This document shows positions 1 through 8,550 of a stretch of 64,000 nt of DNA, in pieces. Source of the DNA: Parabacteroides sp. (GTDB lineage Bacteria; Bacteroidota; Bacteroidia; Bacteroidales; Tannerellaceae); the NCBI GenBank assembly GCA_018054455.1, contig JAGPJL010000002.1, positions 1 through 64,000 of the forward strand, in the 5' to 3' direction. The number at the start of each line of letters is the position of its first letter. Position 1 is the first letter of the stretch. A program made the position numbers and the translations under genes. Under the pieces are notes generated by a model that saw nothing but the letters and a program-made list of their open reading frames with translations, was not told the origin of the DNA and made no database searches.

Positions 1-527
1 CCAACCGCGGCTACTCCGTTTACCATTCCTAAACTAAAGTTGCCCGCCTTAAGATCTTGAATCATATATTTTTGTTGTAAACGATAGCAGATTGCATCCG
101 GAAGAATTCCTTCGATACCATATCCTGTTTCGAAAACAACTGCACGTTGCGCAGGGTCTGTAACAAGTAAAATTAACAGCCCATTATCTTCACCTTTCTT
201 TCCAATCCCCCAGTGCTTAAACAAATCTGTTGCAAACATCCGCGCATCGGCATCTCCAATTGACTCAACAGCCACAACAGAAATTTCAATCGTAAGAGAG
301 TCCTCCACAAATTGCAGCATTTGGTTAATTTTAGATACATCTTCGGGTTGAATAATTCCATCCGGATTACTCACCCGGTTGTTTCTGTCACTCAAATGTG
401 TATTGGGAACTGTTTCAACGGTGTATGAAGCAGCTTTAACTTGCGACTGATAACTGCAGATTGTTAAAAATAACACAAGCAGACAGGCTACCCGTCTGCT
501 TGTATTCTTTACTTTATTTAGAAACAT
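1..527 (-). CDS. TPM-domain (YgcG-like) exported protein, 3' end cut by window
   Basis: The reading frame starts at an ATG at 527 and runs off the left edge without a stop, giving the first 175 residues. An N-terminal signal peptide (hydrophobic stretch VACLLVLFLTICSY) is followed by a TPM domain: the segments NPDGIIQPEDVSKINQML, TDLFKHWGIGKKGEDNGLL, and ETGYGIEGILPD are typical of the family. In this family the N-terminal domain faces the periplasm, often followed by membrane segments and a low-complexity glycine-rich tail, which would lie outside the window. The start lies 10 bp after the lemA stop, so the two are very likely one operon; LemA-TPM pairs are common in bacteria. The biochemical role of the family is not established. 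Confidence 0.85.
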   Translation of the reverse strand, partial: MFLNKVKNTSRRVACLLVLFLTICSYQSQVKAASYTVETVPNTHLSDRNNRVSNPDGIIQPEDVSKINQMLQFVEDSLTIEISVVAVESIGDADARMFATDLFKHWGIGKKGEDNGLLILLVTDPAQRAVVFETGYGIEGILPDAICYRLQQKYMIQDLKAGNFSLGMVNGVAAV

Positions 528-537
528 AGATTACAAA

Positions 538-1125
538 TTAAAATTCTACAGTTGGTGCTTTCTCTGCTCCCGATTCAGCAGCGAAGTAAGCTTTTGGCTG
601 GAACCCAAACATGCCGGCAAGAATATTTGTAGGAAAACTGCGGATATTGGTGTTGTAACTTTGAGCTGTTTCATTAAAACGTTTACGTTCTACAGATATT
701 CTGTTTTCTGTACCTTCTAACTGAGCTTGCAGTTCAAGAAAATTCTGATTAGCTTTCAAATCCGGATAACGTTCTACAACAACCATCAAACGAGACAGAG
801 CATTACTTAATTCACCCTGAGCAGCCTGAAACTGTTTCATTGTTTCTTCGTTAAGGTTGGACGGATCAATTGTCGTTTTTGTAGCATTTGCGCGCGCATT
901 TATTACTCCTTCAAGAGTTTCACGTTCGTGCGATGCATATCCTTTTACTGTATTTACCAGATTGGGAATAAGGTCCAATCTGCGCTGATACTGATTCTCT
1001 ACCTGGCTCCATGCTGTCTTTACACTTTCATCCTGTGTAACCAACGAGTTGTAAACGCCTCTTACCCAAAAGAAAAGAACTAAAACTACGGCGATAATAA
1101 TCCAAAGGGTCTTGTTTTTGAACAT
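538..1125 (-). CDS. lemA: LemA family protein
   Basis: A 195-residue protein with one N-terminal membrane segment (about residues 7-23, IIIAVVLVLFFWV) followed by a long helical domain. The family signature is clear: YNSLVTQDESVKTAWSQVE, then the conserved NQYQRRLDLIPNLVNTVKGY block, then ENRISVERKRFNETAQSYN and a C-terminal FP-N-ILAGMFGF motif. LemA proteins are membrane-anchored with a four-helix domain outside the membrane; their function is unknown although they often accompany TPM-domain proteins and metalloproteases. Here it is transcribed first, 10 bp ahead of the TPM-domain gene. Length is normal for the family. Confidence 0.93.
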   Translation of the reverse strand: MFKNKTLWIIIAVVLVLFFWVRGVYNSLVTQDESVKTAWSQVENQYQRRLDLIPNLVNTVKGYASHERETLEGVINARANATKTTIDPSNLNEETMKQFQAAQGELSNALSRLMVVVERYPDLKANQNFLELQAQLEGTENRISVERKRFNETAQSYNTNIRSFPTNILAGMFGFQPKAYFAAESGAEKAPTVEF

Positions 1126-1162
1126 TGTCTTTTTACTTTATATTTATACATTCAATAAGATA

Positions 1163-1170
1163 CAAAACTA
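1163..1170 (-). promoter_or_regulatory. Putative -7 box for lemA operon
   Basis: Read on the minus strand this is TAGTTTTG, matching the Bacteroidetes -7 consensus TAnnTTTG, about 38 bp upstream of the lemA start. No convincing -33 TTG was found at the expected distance, so the assignment rests on the -7 match and position only. Confidence 0.45.
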
Positions 1171-1305
1171 TGGAAAAAAATGGACTTTATTTAAATATGG
1201 AATGAAAAAGTTGATTGATAACATTAAAATGTTTTTTCACATTATGGCTAATAATGCTAAATATCAATATAAAATACATTTTAAGTAGAAAGAATTGATA
1301 AGAAA

Positions 1306-1337
1306 TTGCTAATTTTAAGAAATTAAAATTACTTTTG
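1306..1337 (+). promoter_or_regulatory. Putative promoter for the RlpA-like gene
   Basis: TTG at 1306-1308 and TACTTTTG at 1330-1337 (TAnnTTTG) are separated by 21 bp, within the range seen for Bacteroidetes sigma-ABfr promoters. The ATG follows 20 bp later. Confidence 0.55.
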
Positions 1338-1357
1338 CGTTCTATAATAAGTTGAAT

Positions 1358-1813
1358 ATGACCTATCTCAAGCGTTTCTTTAAAATTTTGTTATTTGTCT
1401 GGGTTAGCTTGGATGGAGCACATGCACAGGAAGAGGGTTTGGCATCCTATTATCATAAACGATTTCATGGGAAGGTTTCTTCCAGCGGAAGGGTTCATGA
1501 TGCGGAAGAGTTGGTCGCAGCGCATCGTACTCATCCCTTTGGAACTTTTTTGCGTGTAACAAATCTTAGTAACCTTAAGAGTGTGATCGTATGTGTAACG
1601 GACAGAGGACCACGTAAAAAAAGTCGCATTGTAGATATTTCTTATAGCGCAGCAGAATTGCTTGGGTTTATTAGTAAGGGAATCGAGAAGGTTAGGGTAG
1701 AGGTTGTACCGGGAACACCTGATTTACGATATCTGGATCTGATTTACCCCAAAATGCCTTTCCTGGATGTTAATAAGTATAGGTCGGATATTCCTTATCG
1801 TATGGATTATTAA
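1358..1813 (+). CDS. RlpA-like double-psi beta-barrel protein (septal ring lytic transglycosylase family)
   Basis: A 151-residue exported protein. A signal peptide ends near AHAQE (about residue 24). The rest is one RlpA double-psi beta-barrel: ASYYHKRFHGK..SSGRVHDAEEL, then AAHRTHPFGTFLRVTNL, then VCVTDRGPRKKSRIVDISYSAAELLG. In RlpA the conserved Asp of DRGP and the His of AAH belong to the catalytic centre that cleaves naked glycan strands. There is no C-terminal SPOR domain, so the protein is much shorter than the E. coli or Pseudomonas form, and septal targeting cannot be inferred. An in-frame TTG at 1352 also exists; I chose the ATG because it suits the promoter spacing and signal peptide. 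The next gene begins 12 bp downstream. Confidence 0.85.
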   Translation: MTYLKRFFKILLFVWVSLDGAHAQEEGLASYYHKRFHGKVSSSGRVHDAEELVAAHRTHPFGTFLRVTNLSNLKSVIVCVTDRGPRKKSRIVDISYSAAELLGFISKGIEKVRVEVVPGTPDLRYLDLIYPKMPFLDVNKYRSDIPYRMDY

Positions 1814-1825
1814 AAATATAAAGTA

Positions 1826-2761
1826 ATGAAGCAAATATTAGTAACTGGTGGTGCTGGTTTTATAGGGTCTCATTTATGTGCCCGTTTGTTAGAAGAAGGA
1901 AATTACGTTATTTGCCTGGATAATTATTTTACAGGATCAGTAAATAATATACTTCATCTTGAGAAGAATCCTTATTTTGAATTAGTACGTCACGATATCA
2001 CTTCGCCTTATTCTGCCGAGATTGATGAAATATATAACTTGGCTTGTCCTGCGTCGCCTGTATATTACCAGGTTGATCCAATCCAGACAGTCAAGACTTC
2101 GGTAATGGGGGCAATTAATATGCTGGGGCTGGCTAAAAGAAAAAAAGCAAAAATTTTACAAGCGTCCACAAGTGAGGTATATGGCGATCCATTTGAACAT
2201 CCTCAAACAGAAAGTTACTGGGGTAATGTAAACCCAATTGGTCCCCGGTCGTGCTATGACGAAGGAAAGCGGTGTGCAGAAACGTTGTTTATGGATTATC
2301 ACCGTCAGAATGATGTGAGGGTAAAGATTATAAGAATATTCAATACATACGGACCTTGTATGAGTCCGAACGATGGTAGAGTAGTCTCAAACTTTATCGT
2401 TCAGGCACTTCAGAATAAAGATATTACTATTTATGGTGATGGCACTCAAACACGTAGCTTTCAGTATGTAGACGACCTTATTGAAGGTATGGTTCGGATG
2501 ATGAATACTGGTGATGATTTTACCGGACCTGTTAATATTGGAAATCCAGGTGAGTTTTCCATGCTTGAGTTGGCCGAACTTATTATTAAGCTGACTGGAA
2601 CAAAGTCTAAAATAGTTTTCAGACCTCTTCCGGGTGACGACCCCAAACAACGCAAACCAGATATCTCTCTTGCAAAAGAGAAGTTGGGGGGATGGGAGCC
2701 TAATATAGCTTTAGAAGATGGGCTTAAAGAAACAATAAAATACTTTCGTACTATAATTTAA
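1826..2761 (+). CDS. uxs: UDP-glucuronate decarboxylase (UDP-xylose synthase type)
   Basis: A 311-residue short-chain dehydrogenase-type sugar nucleotide enzyme, expected to convert UDP-glucuronate to UDP-xylose with transient use of NAD+. The Rossmann glycine motif [10 protein letters not shown] is at residues 8-17. The stretch [19 protein letters not shown] is characteristic of UXS enzymes, as are STSEVYGDP and the catalytic Tyr-x3-Lys in [11 protein letters not shown]. The C-terminal [18 protein letters not shown] block is also family-typical. It lies 12 bp after the RlpA-like gene and is closed by a strong hairpin terminator. No capsule or LPS cluster lies nearby, so the glycan that consumes the xylose is unknown. 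Confidence 0.93.
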   Translation: MKQILVTGGAGFIGSHLCARLLEEGNYVICLDNYFTGSVNNILHLEKNPYFELVRHDITSPYSAEIDEIYNLACPASPVYYQVDPIQTVKTSVMGAINMLGLAKRKKAKILQASTSEVYGDPFEHPQTESYWGNVNPIGPRSCYDEGKRCAETLFMDYHRQNDVRVKIIRIFNTYGPCMSPNDGRVVSNFIVQALQNKDITIYGDGTQTRSFQYVDDLIEGMVRMMNTGDDFTGPVNIGNPGEFSMLELAELIIKLTGTKSKIVFRPLPGDDPKQRKPDISLAKEKLGGWEPNIALEDGLKETIKYFRTII

Positions 2762-2763
2762 TA

Positions 2764-2800
2764 AAAAAGAGGGCAACAAAAAAATTGATGCCCTCTTTTT
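2764..2800. terminator. Bidirectional intrinsic terminator between uxs and the histidine kinase
   Basis: AAAAAGAGGGCA (2764-2775) pairs with TGCCCTCTTTTT (2789-2800) around a 13-nt loop. The A-run on one side and T-run on the other make it usable in both directions, which suits the convergent genes. Confidence 0.85.
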
Positions 2801-2845
2801 ATTTGTGTCTTTATTGCCAAATATGAGCAATATTCGTAACGTGAT

Positions 2846-4612
2846 CTAGATACGTTTCTTTATTGTAAAAAGAAACTCGAGGCCACCTTCGGGACGATTT
2901 TTTGCCAGGATTTGTCCTTTATGAAAATTAACTCCGTTCTTCACTATTGAAAGACCGAGGCCTGTTCCACCAACTTTTCGGCTTCTACCTTTATCAACCC
3001 TATAAAAACGTTCAAAGATACGATTGATGTGCTCTTCTGAGATCCCGATACCATTATCGGCAAAACTAAAGTAATAATATTTAGGATCTTCTTTGTAACA
3101 ATTTATTGTTATAGTAATATTATTGCCGGCATATGCTATAGCGTTGTCATAAAGATTACGGAATATGGAGTACAGCAAAGAATAATTACCGTAAACTATT
3201 GGATTACCGGGAAGAATTAATTTTGACTCAATTTGTTTGTCTGACATATCCTTAGAACATTCATTTTCTATTTCTCCAATAAGTCTGGAAATGTTGATTT
3301 CGGCAAGATCGAACATGTCCGATGCTTCATCTAATCGGTTAAGGACAGAGATATCTCTCAACAAACCTGTTAGGCGTGTACTTTGAGAATAACACCGTTC
3401 AATAAAAAACTGACGTTTTTCGGGAGCCAGGTCCGGATTAGATAAAATGGTTTCCAGATATCCCTGAATGCTACTGACCGGAGTCTTTAGTTCGTGTGCT
3501 ACATTTTGAGTAAGTTGGCGCTTCATCCGGCTCTCTTCTTCCTGGCGTGAAATATCACTTAAAGACAACTCATAACTGCTATCCAAAAATAAAATACACT
3601 CTACCAGGAATATTTTACCATTTTTGTCGACCGTAACAGACTCTCTAAGTACTTTTTTTCTGTTCAAATCGTTTTTGTTTCGTTTAAGAAAGGCTTGGAT
3701 TGCTTCCAACTCAGGAATAGAAGTTGCTTCTTCCGATTGTCTAATCTGTTTATCGGAAATAATATTTACATACTGAATAAAAAGGATATTAGAGAGCGTT
3801 TCTTTACCATCAGCACTAAACATTGCAAATCCTTCCTTCGAATATTGAAAATGCTTTATAAGTTTTTCTCTCTCCATCGAAAGCTCATTCTTCGCCATTT
3901 GTTGTTTGTGATACAATGTAACAATATTCTGAGAAATATCACCCAATTCGTCATTTGGAAAGATATAAGAGGTTTCAGAAACCCGATCTTTTCCCATGTT
4001 CTGTGCAAAATTGCGAAGCTTTGAAATGGTACGGCCAATACTGAATGTAAAACGAGAAAGGACTACAAAAAAGATTACAGTCATCAGTACCATGAAGTAT
4101 ATAAAATCTTTATCAATAGTCAAGGCACTCTTTACATAGGTATCGTACGGGAGAGCTGAACGGTAAACATTATTTCCTATTTTACTTGCGGAATAGAAAT
4201 ACTTCAGACCTGTAGAACTTGATTTTCTAATAGCAAATCCCTTATTATTTAGTCTGGCTTTTTTTATTTCACTTCGCGTATTATGATTGTCTAATTCTTC
4301 CGGGTGTATATTATCAAAAATTACATGACCAGATGGTTCAATTATGGTTACTCTAAGCTCTTTCTGAGGTATTTCAGTTAAAAATTTAGAGACAGCCAAA
4401 TCAATGTCAGCCGAATTATTGGTACATTGATAAATCTGATAATTGTAATTGTCAAGTATGTTGTTCAGTTTATCTTGGGCAAACTCTTTTTCCCTTTGGA
4501 ATTGAAAGAGTAGAAAACAGAAAGTGAATCCTAAAAACATTGAAAAGACAGACCAAAAGAGCCGTTGGCTGAAAGGCACCCTGTTGTTAGTTGTTTTTTC
4601 TACTTGCACCAT
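2846..4612 (-). CDS. Sensor histidine kinase (PhoR-like)
   Basis: A 588-residue membrane histidine kinase. Transmembrane segments are at about residues 19-38 and 169-190, enclosing a 130-residue sensor region outside the inner membrane. A HAMP-like/linker region follows and then a PAS-like segment (about 250-350). The phosphoacceptor is His373 in NVAHELKTPVSSIQGY. ATPase boxes follow in order: N box RNLYDNAIAYA, G1 DNGIGIS, F box FERFYRVD, G2 GGTGLGLSIVK. It starts 11 bp after its partner response regulator ends, so the two form an operon. The resemblance to PhoR is architectural; no phosphate transport genes lie in the window, so the signal is not known. Confidence 0.93.
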   Translation of the reverse strand: MVQVEKTTNNRVPFSQRLFWSVFSMFLGFTFCFLLFQFQREKEFAQDKLNNILDNYNYQIYQCTNNSADIDLAVSKFLTEIPQKELRVTIIEPSGHVIFDNIHPEELDNHNTRSEIKKARLNNKGFAIRKSSSTGLKYFYSASKIGNNVYRSALPYDTYVKSALTIDKDFIYFMVLMTVIFFVVLSRFTFSIGRTISKLRNFAQNMGKDRVSETSYIFPNDELGDISQNIVTLYHKQQMAKNELSMEREKLIKHFQYSKEGFAMFSADGKETLSNILFIQYVNIISDKQIRQSEEATSIPELEAIQAFLKRNKNDLNRKKVLRESVTVDKNGKIFLVECILFLDSSYELSLSDISRQEEESRMKRQLTQNVAHELKTPVSSIQGYLETILSNPDLAPEKRQFFIERCYSQSTRLTGLLRDISVLNRLDEASDMFDLAEINISRLIGEIENECSKDMSDKQIESKLILPGNPIVYGNYSLLYSIFRNLYDNAIAYAGNNITITINCYKEDPKYYYFSFADNGIGISEEHINRIFERFYRVDKGRSRKVGGTGLGLSIVKNGVNFHKGQILAKNRPEGGLEFLFTIKKRI

Positions 4613-4623
4613 TATCTTTACTA

Positions 4624-5310
4624 TTAATTTTCAAAGCAATAACCAAACCCTAACCGTGTTACAATATTCTTTCCATAAACCCCTATTTTCTTGCGTAAAC
4701 GAGTAATATTTACATCGATAGTCCGGTCAAGCACATAAACTTCATCTTTCCAGATTCGTGAAAGGATTTCTTCTCTGGAAAAAACATTGCCTTTATTTTC
4801 CAGTAAAAGTTTAAGGATCTCAAATTCTTTTTTAGTTAAAGGAATTTCTTCACCATCAACAGACGCTTTTATTCGTTTGATATCCAGGATTAGTGTTTCA
4901 TAAACTAACGATTCAGGTTCTGATTGAACTGTTTTTGCAACGGTACGTCTTAACACTGCTTTAACTCTGGCTACGACCTGACGAATCGAAAAAGGTTTAG
5001 AAATATAGTCGTCCGCACCCAAATTAAACCCGGTAAGAAGGTCGTTTTCAGTGTCTTTGGCTGTTAGAAATATAATAGGCATTTTGGCCGTTCGTTCGTT
5101 TTTACGAAGCATGTTTGCCATTTTAAAACCTGATATTTCGCCCATCATTACATCCAATAAAAGTAAGTTGTACGAGCAGATATCCTTTTTTAAAGCTTCT
5201 TCAGCGCTAAAAGCCGTATCTACATCATAACCTTCTATCTCAAGGTTAAACTTTAAAATCTCGCATAAATCCTCTTCATCATCTACAACAAGAATACGGG
5301 TAGTCGCCAT
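4624..5310 (-). CDS. OmpR/PhoB-family response regulator
   Basis: A 228-residue two-domain regulator. The receiver domain (1-120) shows the acidic pocket VVDDEED, the phosphoacceptor Asp53 in LLLLDVMMGE, a Thr in FLTAKD and the Lys in ISKPF. The C-terminal winged-helix domain (about 130-228) has the family blocks IPLTKKEFEILKLLLENKG, FSREEIL and VDVNITRLRKKIG (seen here as IDVNITRLRKKIG). It should be phosphorylated by the downstream kinase and bind DNA as a dimer. Its targets cannot be read from the sequence. Confidence 0.94.
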   Translation of the reverse strand: MATTRILVVDDEEDLCEILKFNLEIEGYDVDTAFSAEEALKKDICSYNLLLLDVMMGEISGFKMANMLRKNERTAKMPIIFLTAKDTENDLLTGFNLGADDYISKPFSIRQVVARVKAVLRRTVAKTVQSEPESLVYETLILDIKRIKASVDGEEIPLTKKEFEILKLLLENKGNVFSREEILSRIWKDEVYVLDRTIDVNITRLRKKIGVYGKNIVTRLGFGYCFEN

Positions 5311-5336
5311 AGTTCAATCTGTTATATAGTTTAATA

Positions 5337-5344
5337 CAAATATA
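5337..5344 (-). promoter_or_regulatory. Putative -7 box for the two-component operon
   Basis: On the minus strand this reads TATATTTG, matching TAnnTTTG, 27 bp upstream of the response-regulator start. The nearest upstream TTTG on that strand is too close (11 bp) for a normal -33. Confidence 0.4.
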
Positions 5345-5446
5345 ATTATTTTATGCAAATGAAGGCTTATTTTATTTCGCCCGAATGAAATAAATATTAC
5401 AAAACCGTTACATGCTATGCAATAATCAGAAATCATGTTGATAAGA

Positions 5447-5476
5447 TTGGGAGGAAAGAAATAATAAATACCTTTG
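5447..5476 (+). promoter_or_regulatory. Promoter for the CyuA-like gene
   Basis: TTG (5447-5449), a 19-bp spacer and TACCTTTG (5469-5476) match the Bacteroidetes consensus well. The -7 box overlaps an in-frame TTG codon at 5474, which argues that the real start is the ATG at 5504. Confidence 0.65.
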
Positions 5477-5503
5477 CGTTTAACTATTCTAAATGAAGAT
5501 AAC

Positions 5504-6790
5504 ATGAATATTACTTTTCAAAAACAAATAATAGAGCTGATTAAACGAGAAGTGGTACCTGCTATAGGATGTACAGAACCTATGGCCGTAGCGCTGGCTT
5601 CAGCAAAAGCATCAGAAGTGCTGGGTAAAACGCCACAAAGAATTGAAGTTTTCTTAAGTGCCAATGTTTTAAAGAATGCGATGGGAGTAGGGATTCCCGG
5701 AACAGGTATGATTGGATTACCGATAGCCATAGCCTTAGGAGCTCTTGTTGGAAAGTCTGCCTACGGATTGGAGGTGCTACGTGATGTAGATTCAGAAAGT
5801 TTAACCAACGGAAAAGCCTTGATAGAAAAGAAGTGTATTCAGATTTCCTTGAAAGAACAGGTAGATAAACTTTATATAGAAGTTATTTGTCATTATGAAG
5901 AGGAATTTGCCAAAGTTATAATAACTAAAGAACATACACATATCGTTTATATTGAAAAGAACAATAATGTATTGCTTGACCAGCAAATAGACGCTTCTTC
6001 AGAAAATGGAAAAGAGGAAGAATGTAATTTAACTTTTGCATCTGTTTATGAATTTGCGACCGAAGCTACTATTGATGATATTCAGTTCATACTTCAATCG
6101 GCTGAGTTAAATCGTCAGGCTGCCATATCATCGGCTCAGGGTAATTTTGGACATTCAGTTTGTAAAACAGTTACAGGGGTGAATGGGAAACGATTTCTGG
6201 GTGATTCTGCGCTTACACATATGTTGGCGATGACATCTGCGGCATGTGATGTGCGTATGGACGGAGCCATGATTCCTGTAATGAGTAATTCGGGAAGTGG
6301 TAATCAAGGCATAGCGGCTACCTTGCCAGTATTGAGTTTTGCCGACGATATTGAGTGTTCAAAAGAACAACTAATCCGCGCGCTTACATTGAGCCACTTA
6401 ATGGTTATCTATATAAAACAAAGTTTGGGACGTTTATCAGCATTGTGCGGATGCGTTGTGGCTGCTACAGGGGCGAGTTGCGGAATCACTTACCTGATGG
6501 GAGGTACAAAAACTCAAATATCTTTCGCTATTAAGAATATGATCGGAAATATTACCGGAATGATTTGCGATGGAGCAAAACCAAGTTGCTCGATGAAAGT
6601 CTCCAGTGGAGTATCAACCGCTATGTTATCTGCTCTTATGGCTATTGAAAATAAAGTTGTGTCATCGTCGGAAGGAATTATTGACGAAGATGTAGATATA
6701 TCGATCGCTAATCTTACAGCTATCGGTTCCTCTGGTATGGAGGCAACCGATAGGCTGGTATTGGAAATTATGACAAAGAAAAAGTGTTAG
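5504..6790 (+). CDS. cyuA: L-cysteine desulfidase / UPF0597 family (CyuA-like)
   Basis: A 428-residue protein of the UPF0597 (YhaM/CyuA) family, related to the alpha chain of iron-sulfur L-serine dehydratases. Members break down L-cysteine to pyruvate, ammonia and sulfide using a [4Fe-4S] cluster. The start IIELIKREVVPAIGCTEPMA carries the first conserved cysteine (Cys23), and further cysteines sit in CGITYLMGG and MICDGAKPSCSMK near the C-terminus, as expected for the cluster site. GIPGTGMIGLPIAIALG and SNSGSGNQGIAATLPV are family-typical. Physiological substrate is inferred from the family; a serine-related activity is possible. Its stop overlaps the convergent lipoprotein gene by 4 bp. Confidence 0.86.
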   Translation: MNITFQKQIIELIKREVVPAIGCTEPMAVALASAKASEVLGKTPQRIEVFLSANVLKNAMGVGIPGTGMIGLPIAIALGALVGKSAYGLEVLRDVDSESLTNGKALIEKKCIQISLKEQVDKLYIEVICHYEEEFAKVIITKEHTHIVYIEKNNNVLLDQQIDASSENGKEEECNLTFASVYEFATEATIDDIQFILQSAELNRQAAISSAQGNFGHSVCKTVTGVNGKRFLGDSALTHMLAMTSAACDVRMDGAMIPVMSNSGSGNQGIAATLPVLSFADDIECSKEQLIRALTLSHLMVIYIKQSLGRLSALCGCVVAATGASCGITYLMGGTKTQISFAIKNMIGNITGMICDGAKPSCSMKVSSGVSTAMLSALMAIENKVVSSSEGIIDEDVDISIANLTAIGSSGMEATDRLVLEIMTKKKC

Positions 6791-7206
6791 TTTACATTTT
6801 TGCAAACATAGATTTCTGCACTCTTTCTTGTATCTCCGGAGTCTCCCATATTTTTAGTCTCTTCAATAAGAGCCTTTAAATGAGGAGTCTCCATATGTTT
6901 GAGATGTTCTCCTTTGTTAGCCCATGTTTCAGTAATAAAAAATAATGTACTGTCGTCGAACGACTGATAAACTTCGTAAACCAAGCAACCAGGTTCCTTT
7001 AGTGTCTCGGCGGCACACTTATTAAATGACACTTTATAGGCCGAAACAAATTCGGGTTTCACTTTTTGGGGAAGATTCATCACAACTTGCATAGAGTCTT
7101 TGTTGCACGAACAGTCTAAAGATGCAGCTTTCTTTTCAGAAACAGATTCGGAACAAGCCGCAAGAAATAAAAGGCAACCAAAGATTGCTGTTAATTCTTT
7201 TTTCAT
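6787..7206 (-). CDS. ABM-domain (antibiotic biosynthesis monooxygenase-like) lipoprotein
   Basis: A 139-residue protein starting at the ATG at 7206; the frame could be extended upstream to 7260, but MKKELTAIFGCLLFLAACSE is a textbook lipoprotein signal with lipobox LAAC, so the shorter start is preferred. After a short linker comes a dimeric alpha/beta-barrel ABM domain: KVSFNKCAAETLKEPGCLVYEVYQSFDDSTLFFITETWANKGEHLKHMETPHLKAL matches the family pattern (E at the centre of the sheet, W and H in the WxxxxxxxxH helix start). Cytoplasmic relatives are small oxygenases or quinone-interacting proteins; the exported lipoprotein form has no known role. Confidence 0.8.
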   Translation of the reverse strand: MKKELTAIFGCLLFLAACSESVSEKKAASLDCSCNKDSMQVVMNLPQKVKPEFVSAYKVSFNKCAAETLKEPGCLVYEVYQSFDDSTLFFITETWANKGEHLKHMETPHLKALIEETKNMGDSGDTRKSAEIYVCKNVN

Positions 7207-7366
7207 AATGTAAAGAAGTTTAATAGGTAATAAAATAAATTGTCCGCCAAATGTAATCAATTAATGGAATTAAACATAATTTAATCACGATGTATTCTTA
7301 TCAAAGTAAACTTATTATTGCTTTGTGATGTTATTTATTTAGGTTGGATAAATACATCAGAGAAAT

Positions 7367-7591
7367 ATGAATGAGAAAAGTATATTACAACCTGTGGTTG
7401 AGATGAAGATTATAGAGAAGGGTCCGGTAATTGTTCATGGTCCGGTAAAGGTTATAACTCCCGACGGAATCGTTGTTATGAGAGAAATGTGTGCGATATG
7501 CCGATGTGGTAACTCAAAAAATCAACCTTATTGTGATGGTTCTCATTTGCAGAACAAAAAGCATGTATATGAACATGAAGAATTCTTCTAA
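7367..7591 (+). CDS. CDGSH iron-sulfur domain protein
   Basis: A 74-residue protein built around one CDGSH zinc-finger-like domain. The [2Fe-2S] ligands are visible as C-R-C-G-N-S followed by QPYCDGSH, that is the 3-Cys, 1-His set. The N-terminal half (GPVIVHGPVKVITPDG) forms the beta region usual in short bacterial members. These proteins bind a labile, redox-active cluster; the role of stand-alone bacterial forms is uncertain. No partner gene overlaps it, so it is probably transcribed alone. Confidence 0.88.
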   Translation: MNEKSILQPVVEMKIIEKGPVIVHGPVKVITPDGIVVMREMCAICRCGNSKNQPYCDGSHLQNKKHVYEHEEFF

Positions 7592-7745
7592 AATTTGTAA
7601 TTAGATCATTATATATATGTATTTCTTTTTCTTTATAGAAGTGACATTATGAATTGTATTGTGTTATCAAACATACATTTTAGAGTCTCTTTATTCCCTT
7701 AAACATATAAAAATACTTGTTTTTAAGTAGAAAAGTGTTACCATA

Positions 7746-7778
7746 TTTGGATAATTACCCAAATTGGATCTATATTTG
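7746..7778 (+). promoter_or_regulatory. Putative promoter with long leader for the thioredoxin-fold gene
   Basis: TTTG (7746-7749), a 21-bp spacer and TATATTTG (7771-7778) fit the Bacteroidetes promoter consensus. The next coding start is at 7950, implying a leader of about 165 nt. The rest of the 358-bp stretch 7592-7949 contains no gene that I can support. Confidence 0.5.
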
Positions 7779-7799
7779 CCGTCGTAAAACAACAAAACC

Positions 7800-7848
7800 A
7801 ATTCTTTAGAGAAAGAATTAGTTAGTTTTACTTTCCTGAAAATCAGGA
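7800..7848 (+). other. Two consecutive hairpins in the leader upstream of 7950
   Basis: AATTCTTT (7800-7807) pairs perfectly with AAAGAATT (7812-7819) around an AGAG tetraloop. TCCTGA (7834-7839) pairs with TCAGGA (7843-7848) around AAA. Neither is followed by a T-run, so they are not terminators. They match no riboswitch I recognise. Confidence 0.4.
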
Positions 7849-7949
7849 GTCGGTTTAGTAATAAAGTTCTTTGCATCCTTCTTATAAAGAGGACTATTGT
7901 GTATGATTTTATTTTTTAAATCGATTAAGTTTAACGTAAAAATTACATT

Positions 7950-8450
7950 ATGAAGGTTAGAGCTTATGTTCTCCTTGTATCAGTAGGCATATTGGTTATG
8001 TCTGCTTCTACAAAAAAAGCAAGACTATCTGAAGGAAATACTCCGGGAAATCTTGCTCCGAGAATAGAGTCCTTGGAAAACGAACGAGAGTTCAGTTTTC
8101 AAAATCGGTCCGGTAGATACACGCTATTAAATTTTTGGGCTGCGTATGATGCGGAATCGAGGGCACTAAACATTCAGTTGTGGAATGAGGTTAAAAAGTT
8201 GAGTTCCTCAGAAATTGAAATGATTTCAATCTCTTTTGATAAGAGTTCATCTGTTTTTGCTGAAACAGTTAAAACAGACAGATTGAATGAAGAGAATCAA
8301 TTTCGTGATGGAATGGGAACAGAATCGGAGTTGTATGGAAAGTATGCCTTAAAAAAAGGATTTAAAAACTTTCTGATTGACGACCAAGGAGTAATTGTTG
8401 CAGTAAATGTTGCTCCCGATGAAATTTCCAATGAATTAAGTAAAAATTAA
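7950..8450 (+). CDS. Exported thioredoxin-fold (TlpA/AhpC-TSA-like) protein without CXXC
   Basis: A 166-residue protein with a cleavable N-terminal signal (VLLVSVGILVMSASTKKA). The rest resembles TlpA-type thioredoxin-fold proteins: GNLAPRIESL, GRYTLLNFWAAYDAESR, EIEMISISFDKS, and LIDDQGVIVAVNVAPDEI. The position of the redox motif, normally WxxCxxC, reads FWAAYDAES and has no cysteine; the mature protein contains no cysteine. It is therefore unlikely to be a disulfide reductase and may be a binding or structural variant. A strong terminator follows. Close cysteine-lacking relatives occur in Bacteroidales, but the function is unknown. Confidence 0.72.
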   Translation: MKVRAYVLLVSVGILVMSASTKKARLSEGNTPGNLAPRIESLENEREFSFQNRSGRYTLLNFWAAYDAESRALNIQLWNEVKKLSSSEIEMISISFDKSSSVFAETVKTDRLNEENQFRDGMGTESELYGKYALKKGFKNFLIDDQGVIVAVNVAPDEISNELSKN

Positions 8451-8466
8451 TCTACAAATGATTATG

Positions 8467-8512
8467 AAAAGAGGGTGAATCGTATTATTGATTCACCCTC
8501 TTCTTTTTTTTA
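8467..8512. terminator. Intrinsic terminator after the thioredoxin-fold gene
   Basis: GAGGGTGAAT (8471-8480) pairs with ATTCACCCTC (8491-8500) around a 10-nt loop, with AAAA before and a T-rich run (8501-8512) after. It can also serve the convergent lptF/G-type gene. Confidence 0.85.
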
Positions 8513-8550
8513 TTGATTGGCCTATTAATCAGAAATTAATACAGATATAC

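Noticed and set aside
5474..5503. TTG start for the CyuA-like gene
   Set aside because: It overlaps the -7 promoter box TACCTTTG, so it should not be in the transcript.
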